Source: Bilophila wadsworthia ATCC 49260 (GTDB lineage: Bacteria > Desulfobacterota > Desulfovibrionia > Desulfovibrionales > Desulfovibrionaceae). From it: a stretch of 9,564 nt of DNA. Under the pieces are notes generated by a model. The model was not told the DNA's origin, made no database searches, and saw only the letters and a list, made by a program, of their open reading frames with translations. The stretch lies in the NCBI RefSeq assembly GCF_000701705.1, contig NZ_JNJP01000108.1, positions 1 to 9,564 on the forward strand, written 5' to 3'. Numbering within the stretch: the stretch's first letter is position 1; each line of letters opens with the position of its first letter. The position numbers were made by a program, and so were the translations under genes. Positions 5,398 to 9,564 of the stretch are shown piece by piece.

Positions 5398-7173
5398 TTA
5401 GAAGATCCCCTTCACCCTGCCGGTATCGACGTCCACGTCGACCCTGCGGAAAGAAGGATTGGAGCCCGTTCCGGGCATGAGCGTGATGGAACCGGAAACC
5501 GGAACCACGAAACCCGCGCCGCCGAAGGTAAGCACGTCGCGGATACGCAGCTTCCACCCCTTGGGAGCGCCCTTCACGCCCGGATCGTCGGACAGGGACA
5601 AGTGCGTCTTCACCATACACAGGCCAAGTTCGTTGGCGTCGTCGCGCTTCTGGACGTCGGCCAGCTTGCGGGACGCTTCGGCGGAGAAGTCCACGCCGTC
5701 CGCGCCGTACACTTCGCGGGCCACCAGCTCGATACGTTCCTTAAACGGCATATCCCACGAATACAGCGGCTTGAATTCGGTCTTGTCGTTGCAGGCGTCC
5801 ATGACGGCATCGGCCAGTTCCAGCGCGCCTTCGCCGCCGTGTTCCCAGTGCGTGGACAGGGCCACGCGCGCCCCGGCCGCTTCGCACAGCTCACGGACTT
5901 TGGCGATTTCCGCCTTGGTGTCGGTCACAAAAGCGTTGATGCACACCACGGGCGACACGCCGGAACGCTTCACTGTCTTGATGTGGTGCAGCAGGTTGCA
6001 GCAGCCTGCCTCCACGAACCCCACGTTCTCGGTACGGTATTCCTCAGGCAGGGGACGCCCCGGCATGGGCACGGGCGCACCGCCGTGGCTCTTGAGCGCG
6101 CGGACGGTCGCCACGACCACGGCGGCGTCCGGAGTCAGGCCGCTGTAGTGGCATTTGAGGTTCCAGAACTTCTCATAGCCGATGTCCGCGCCGAAACCGG
6201 ACTCCGTAACATGGTATTCGTTCAGCTTGAGGCCGATGCGGTCCGCGATGACCGAGCTCTGCCCGATGGCGATGTTGGCGAACGGCCCGGCGTGTACGAA
6301 CACGGGCTGGCCTTCGATGGTCTGGATAAGGTTCGGGTTGATGGCTTCCACCATCCACGCGGTCATCGCGCCGTCCACTTCGAGATCGGCGGTGGTGACG
6401 GGTTTGCCGTCGCGGTCGTAGGCCACGATGATCTTGCCCATGCGCTGCCGGAGGTCCTTCAAATCCTTGGCGATGGCGAGAATGGCCATGACTTCGGAAG
6501 ACACGGCGATGTCAAAGCGGGAACGCATCATGAACCCGTCGGAGCGCCCGTTGGTGCCGTCCATGCCGATGATGATGTTGCGCAGGGACTGGCAGCAGAA
6601 ATCCATGACCCAGCCCATGTTCACATTGGTGGGGTCGATGTTCAGGCGGGGCATCCCCGACAGCTTGAGCAGCTTTTCATCATTATAATTCCGCTCATGC
6701 TGCATACGGGAAGTCAGCGCCACCATGGCGAGGTTATGGGCGTTCATCACCGCGTTGATATCGCCGGTAAAACCCAGGGAATATTGCGTCAAAGGGATGC
6801 ACTGGGAAAGCCCGCCGCCCGCGGCCGAGCCCTTCACGCCCATCGTGGGGCCGCCCGAAGGCTGGCGGATGGCGGCGGAAGCGCGCTTGTTGCGGCGTCC
6901 GAGGCCTTGTACGAGGCCGATGGTGGTCGTGGATTTGCCCTCGCCGAGGGGCGTGGGCGTAATGGCGGTCACGTCGACATACTTGCCGTTGGGCTTGTCC
7001 CCGAGGCGCTCGAGCACGGCACGGTAGTCGACCTTGCCCATCACATGGCCGTAAGGCAGGAGCTCTTTATCAAGGAGGCCCATATCACGACCAAGCTGCT
7101 GCACGGTTTTCATACGGGTTTCGGCATCCTGAGCGATTTCCCAGTCAGCGTGTTTTTTCGGATCGAGCACCAT
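5398..7173 (-). CDS. fhs: Formate--tetrahydrofolate ligase
   Basis: This enzyme joins formate and tetrahydrofolate to 10-formyl-THF using ATP via formyl phosphate. The 591-aa product fits the family (about 555-590, with the longer N-terminus common in deltaproteobacteria). Signatures are ITPTPLGEGKSTTTIGL (71-87, P-loop), RQPSGGPTMGVKGSAAGGG (103-121), FTGDINAVMNAHNL (135-148), VHAGPFANIAIGQSS (293-307), TESGFGADIGYEKFWNLKC (323-341), and VSGSITLMPGTGSNPS (559-574). No break or missing motif is seen. ATG 7173 has AAGGAGG at 7179-7185 with 5-base spacing. It has its own terminator, so linkage to downstream speG-folD is probably positional, though both belong to the folate one-carbon pathway. 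In a sulfate reducer it could feed purine and serine synthesis from formate or the methyl branch of the reductive acetyl-CoA route; the window does not decide which. Confidence 0.97.
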   Translation of the reverse strand: MVLDPKKHADWEIAQDAETRMKTVQQLGRDMGLLDKELLPYGHVMGKVDYRAVLERLGDKPNGKYVDVTAITPTPLGEGKSTTTIGLVQGLGRRNKRASAAIRQPSGGPTMGVKGSAAGGGLSQCIPLTQYSLGFTGDINAVMNAHNLAMVALTSRMQHERNYNDEKLLKLSGMPRLNIDPTNVNMGWVMDFCCQSLRNIIIGMDGTNGRSDGFMMRSRFDIAVSSEVMAILAIAKDLKDLRQRMGKIIVAYDRDGKPVTTADLEVDGAMTAWMVEAINPNLIQTIEGQPVFVHAGPFANIAIGQSSVIADRIGLKLNEYHVTESGFGADIGYEKFWNLKCHYSGLTPDAAVVVATVRALKSHGGAPVPMPGRPLPEEYRTENVGFVEAGCCNLLHHIKTVKRSGVSPVVCINAFVTDTKAEIAKVRELCEAAGARVALSTHWEHGGEGALELADAVMDACNDKTEFKPLYSWDMPFKERIELVAREVYGADGVDFSAEASRKLADVQKRDDANELGLCMVKTHLSLSDDPGVKGAPKGWKLRIRDVLTFGGAGFVVPVSGSITLMPGTGSNPSFRRVDVDVDTGRVKGIF

Positions 7174-7457
7174 GAGTGCCTCCTTTTTCTTTTAATAAGA
7201 AAATCAAAAAAAGTCTGTCGGCATCGACAAGATTGACTCCCCATATAACCTTTTTCGAAAACTTTCCAGCGGAATTTTTATACAGTCAAAATGTTTCCCA
7301 GGGGGGCTGAAACGGAACTGCCGGTCGTTACCAAACTTTTTGCTTGCTAACAGCGGGTGAGGGCTGGCAAAAGAGACTGACGGAATGTTTCCGCCTGATT
7401 TCCCTGCTGTTGAGCCCCTATTTTGGGAAAGCCAAAGACCTGCCGCGAGAGGTATCT
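7174..7457. other. Divergent promoter region between fhs and the ACT gene
   Basis: This AT-rich gap of 284 bases must hold both promoters. Possible boxes are TTATAT on the minus strand near 7243-7248 for fhs, and TCGAAA (7255-7260) with TATACA (7279-7284), 18 bases apart, on the plus strand for the ACT gene; both are weak. The 10-base palindrome TTTTCGAAAA lies at 7252-7261 between the two. The 3' half (7344-7457) is open in the frame of the ACT gene from a TTG codon but has no ribosome site and no family resemblance, so I treat it as leader. Confidence 0.35.
7206..7229 (-). promoter_or_regulatory. Small hairpin plus T7 in the fhs leader
   Basis: On the minus strand TGTCG and CGACA (7216-7229, 5 bp extendable by one G-T pair, 4-base loop) are followed by GAC and then seven Ts (7206-7212). 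This lies about 20 bases upstream of the fhs Shine-Dalgarno. The order hairpin then U-tract is that of an attenuator, but the stem is short. I see no recognisable THF or other riboswitch aptamer. Confidence 0.3.
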
Positions 7458-8018
7458 GTGAGCAAAATCGTTGTTTCGGTCATCGGTCTGGATTGCCCCG
7501 GCGTCGTCTACGCCGTATCCAGCACCCTTTCGGCCCTTGAATGCAATATCGAAGAAGTGAGCCAGACCATTCTCAAGAACCAGTTTGCAGCCATTTTCGT
7601 GGCCAACAAACAGGAAAGCCTGGACAACGGCACCATCCACACCCAGCTTTCCAAAGCCATTGAATCCCGCGGGATGCACCTTTCAGTTACGATCCGCGAT
7701 TTTGAAGAAGGCGACACGTCCGGTTCCGCCGAGAGCGAACCTTTCGTCGTGACGGTGGACGGCGAAGACCGTTTTGAAATCATCGCCGCGTTCTCCAAGA
7801 TTTTCGCGGATCAGAAGGTAAACATCGAAAACCTCAAGGCTCTCATGCCTGAGGAAGAAAAGCGCGCCTTGCTGGTATTCGAGATCTCCCTGCCGATGGA
7901 AATCGACCGCAACGCCCTGCGCCGCACCCTCAAGGACAAAGCCCGCACCCTGGGCCTCCAGCTCAGTATGCAGCACCGCGACATCTTCGAGGCCCTGCAC
8001 CGCGTGCAGCCGGTTTAA
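7458..8018 (+). CDS. Tandem ACT-domain protein (UPF0237/GcvR-like)
   Basis: The 186-aa product has two ACT domains, about 3-82 and 95-175, joined by an acidic Ser/Gly linker (82-94). The first opens KIVVSVIGLDCPGVVYAV with the ligand-loop pattern GxDxPG (10-15) and continues NIEEVSQTILKNQFAAIF, very like the single-domain UPF0237 proteins of Gram-positives. The second has lost the PG of that loop (GEDRFEII), yet carries the QHRDIFEALHR tail (172-182) that ends UPF0237 proteins. ACT domains bind amino acids or similar ligands and regulate partners; the ligand here is unknown. GTG 7458 is chosen because GAGAGG at 7447-7452 lies 5 bases upstream and homology starts there. It is followed after 120 bp by the DUF711 gene, the same pairing seen in streptococci (SP0238-SP0239 type). 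It could be called a GcvR-like regulator, but no glycine-cleavage genes are seen. Confidence 0.85.
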   Translation: MSKIVVSVIGLDCPGVVYAVSSTLSALECNIEEVSQTILKNQFAAIFVANKQESLDNGTIHTQLSKAIESRGMHLSVTIRDFEEGDTSGSAESEPFVVTVDGEDRFEIIAAFSKIFADQKVNIENLKALMPEEEKRALLVFEISLPMEIDRNALRRTLKDKARTLGLQLSMQHRDIFEALHRVQPV

Positions 8019-8125
8019 GCGGCATACGCGGGGTTTCCCGGAGGCCGAGGTCAATCCTCTCCCCTTTCCGCAGGTTCCCCTCAAGGAGGCGGGCAGGTCC
8101 CATCCGTGTCAAAAACAAACTTCCC

Positions 8126-8131
8126 GGAGGA
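8126..8131 (+). promoter_or_regulatory. Ribosome binding site that sets the DUF711 start
   Basis: GGAGGA stands 7 bases before ATG 8139. The in-frame GTG at 8106 would place this site inside the gene, and its own nearest purine run (AAGGAGG, 8083-8089) is 16 bases away, which is too far. Confidence 0.75.
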
Positions 8132-8138
8132 AGTTTCC

Positions 8139-9515
8139 ATGCTTACAGATCGTGAAGTCCTCAGCACCCTGAACATGCTGCGCAACGAACACCTCGATGT
8201 GCGTACCGTGACGCTCGGCATCAGCCTTTTCGACTGCGCCAGCCACGATTTCGACGTGTTCGCCTACCGGGTGCGCGCCAAGATCGCCAAATACGCCGCC
8301 AAACTCGTCGCCACCTGCAACGAAGTGGGCGACAAGTTCGGCATCCCCGTCGTCAACAAGCGCATCAGCGTCAGCCCCATCGGAGTGGTGGGCGCGTCCT
8401 TCTCCCGCGATCAGATGGTGCGGGCTTGCCAGGTGCTCGACGAATCCGCCAAGGACGCGGGCGTCGACTTCCTCGGCGGCTTCGGCGCGCTGGTGGAAAA
8501 AGGCATCACGCCCGGCGAGCGCAATCTTATCGATGCCCTGCCGGAAGCCCTCGCCACCACGGACCGCATCTGCTCCTCCATCAACGTGGCCTCGACGCGC
8601 TCCGGCATCAATATGGATGCCGTGGCCCTGCTCGGCCAGCGCATCCTTGATGTCGCCGAAGCCACCCGCGACCGTGACGGCCTCGGCTGCGCCAAGCTGG
8701 TGGTGTTCGCCAACATTCCGCAGGACGTGCCCTTCATGGCGGGCGCGTACCTCGGCGTGGGCGAGCCAGATGTGGTGATCAACGTGGGCGTTTCCGGCCC
8801 CGGCGTGGTCAAGAAAGCCATCGACCGCGCGATGGAAAGCCACAAGCCCGGCGAATTCACGCTCGGCGAAGTGGCCGAAGTCATCAAACGCACAGCTTAT
8901 AAGGTAACGCGCGTCGGCGAGATCATCGGCAAGGAAGTGGCCCAGCGCCTCGACCTGCCCTTCGGCGTCGCGGACCTGTCCCTTGCCCCGACGCCCGCCG
9001 TGGGGGACTCCGTGGGCGAAATCTTCCAGAGCGTGGGCCTGTCCTCCATCGGCGCGCCCGGCACCACCGCCGTGCTTGCCATGCTCAACGACGCAGTCAA
9101 AAAGGGCGGCGCGTTCGCCTCGTCCCATGTGGGCGGTTTGTCCGGCGCGTTCATCCCGGTTTCCGAGGACTCCAGCATTGAGGCGGCCACCCGTTCCGGC
9201 GCGCTGTCCCTCGAAAAGCTTGAAGCCATGACCAGCGTGTGCTCCGTCGGCCTCGACATGATCGCCATCCCCGGCGACACGCCCGCCGCCACCATTTCCG
9301 GCATCATCGCCGACGAAATGGCTATCGGCATGATCAACTCCAAGACCACCGCCGTGCGCGTCATCCCCGTCCCCGGAAAGGGCGTCGGCGAAAAGGCCTG
9401 CTTCGGCGGACTGCTTGGCGAAGCCGACATCATCCCTGTGCCCGGCGGCGACGCCAGCACCTTTATCAGCCTCGGCGGGCGCATCCCCGCGCCGATCCAC
9501 AGCTTGAAGAACTAA
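8139..9515 (+). CDS. DUF711/UPF0210 family protein (PFL-like fold)
   Basis: The 458-aa cytosolic protein matches UPF0210 over its whole length (pneumococcal SP0239 is about 445 aa). Conserved blocks are FDVRTVT-like DVRTVTLGISLFDC (20-33), GIPVVNKRISVSPIG (68-82), VDFLGGFGALVEKG (109-122), RICSSINVASTRSGINM (143-159), KLVVFANIPQDVPFMAGA (186-203), NVGVSGPGVVKKA (215-227), SLAPTPAVGDSVG (281-293), GGLSGAFIPVSED (332-344), CSVGLDMIAIPGDTP (368-382), and the C-terminal GGRIPAPIHSLKN. Structures of the family are reported to resemble the pyruvate formate-lyase / ribonucleotide reductase barrel. No glycyl-radical motif (RVxGY type) is present, so the common name PFL family should not be read as PFL activity. 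Cys145 and Cys368 lie in the best-kept blocks and may be functional. The biochemical function is unknown. It is probably cotranscribed with, and regulated by or complexed to, the ACT protein. An element of the 3'-end repeat family follows the stop. Confidence 0.9.
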   Translation: MLTDREVLSTLNMLRNEHLDVRTVTLGISLFDCASHDFDVFAYRVRAKIAKYAAKLVATCNEVGDKFGIPVVNKRISVSPIGVVGASFSRDQMVRACQVLDESAKDAGVDFLGGFGALVEKGITPGERNLIDALPEALATTDRICSSINVASTRSGINMDAVALLGQRILDVAEATRDRDGLGCAKLVVFANIPQDVPFMAGAYLGVGEPDVVINVGVSGPGVVKKAIDRAMESHKPGEFTLGEVAEVIKRTAYKVTRVGEIIGKEVAQRLDLPFGVADLSLAPTPAVGDSVGEIFQSVGLSSIGAPGTTAVLAMLNDAVKKGGAFASSHVGGLSGAFIPVSEDSSIEAATRSGALSLEKLEAMTSVCSVGLDMIAIPGDTPAATISGIIADEMAIGMINSKTTAVRVIPVPGKGVGEKACFGGLLGEADIIPVPGGDASTFISLGGRIPAPIHSLKN

Positions 9516-9520
9516 GGGGA

Positions 9521-9564
9521 ATTGGGGAAGGGAGGGGGAACCTTTCTGGAGAAAGGTTCCCCCT
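9521..9564 (+). repeat. 3'-end repeat element, copy C-left (cut by window end)
   Basis: This starts 5 bases after the DUF711 stop with ATTGGGGAAGGG, the same opening as the copy at 3374-3385. Arms 9533-9546 and 9551-9564 form a perfect 14-bp stem with loop TGGA. The C-rich part is expected beyond the window. It is the best-preserved hairpin of the family here, and it supplies the reading of the cut hairpin at position 1. Confidence 0.8.

Noticed and set aside
5350..7236. 628-codon open frame on the plus strand opposite fhs
   Set aside because: It is fully antisense to a gene with every family motif intact, has no homology-like features, and is His/Gly/Arg-rich as expected from the mirror frame of GC-rich coding DNA.
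7174..7457. Folate (THF) riboswitch upstream of fhs
   Set aside because: The location would make sense, but the leader is short and AT-rich and I cannot find the aptamer's conserved core.
8109..9500. 463-codon open frame on the minus strand opposite the DUF711 gene
   Set aside because: It is very His/Gly/Asp-rich, with no recognisable motif; a mirror-frame artefact of strong codon bias.
8139..9515. DUF711 protein as an active pyruvate formate-lyase feeding formate to Fhs
   Set aside because: The naming and proximity are tempting, but the glycyl-radical motif and the adjacent active-site Cys pair of PFL are absent and no activating enzyme is encoded nearby.

Overview
The window is GC-rich bacterial chromosomal DNA with eight protein genes and no recognisable RNA gene, transposase, phage gene or CRISPR array. 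The gene content (MiaB, a methanogen/deltaproteobacterium-type PHP protein, formate-THF ligase plus FolD, a tandem ACT protein next to a DUF711 protein) and the G-rich hairpin repeats after stop codons suggest a sulfate-reducer relative, most likely Desulfovibrionaceae (Desulfovibrio, Bilophila or similar). This assignment is inferred from protein style and repeats; there is no rRNA to confirm it.

Layout. Positions 1-347 hold no gene: they contain a 3'-end repeat element reading right, a perfect 19-bp hairpin terminator, and a second repeat copy reading left. A fumarylacetoacetate hydrolase family gene runs left (348-1118). Divergent from it, miaB (1275-2636) and a PHP-domain gene (2659-3342) run right as a two-gene operon. 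The convergent gap 3343-3669 again holds one right-reading and one left-reading copy of the repeat. Leftward genes follow: fhs (5398-7173) with its own terminator, then speG (4587-5132) and folD (3670-4560), which are 26 bp apart and probably cotranscribed. Divergent from fhs, a tandem ACT-domain gene (7458-8018) and a DUF711/UPF0210 gene (8139-9515) run right. A fifth repeat copy starts just after the last stop codon and is cut by the window end.

How the genes work together. Fhs charges formate onto tetrahydrofolate and FolD interconverts the formyl, methenyl and methylene forms, so the two form a one-carbon module. SpeG, which acetylates spermidine, sits between them and is probably an insertion into that neighbourhood. 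MiaB modifies A37 of tRNAs reading UNN codons. The ACT + DUF711 pair is conserved across distant bacteria, its function is unknown, and a ligand-sensing role is plausible.

The main non-gene signal is a family of 3'-end elements: a G/C-rich hairpin followed by a C-rich, nearly G-free stretch. Its complement reads as a textbook G-quadruplex motif in the two clearest right-reading copies. All four copies with a visible upstream gene follow that gene's stop codon in sense orientation. The second most interesting item is a PHP protein that has lost two of the family's usual metal-binding positions.
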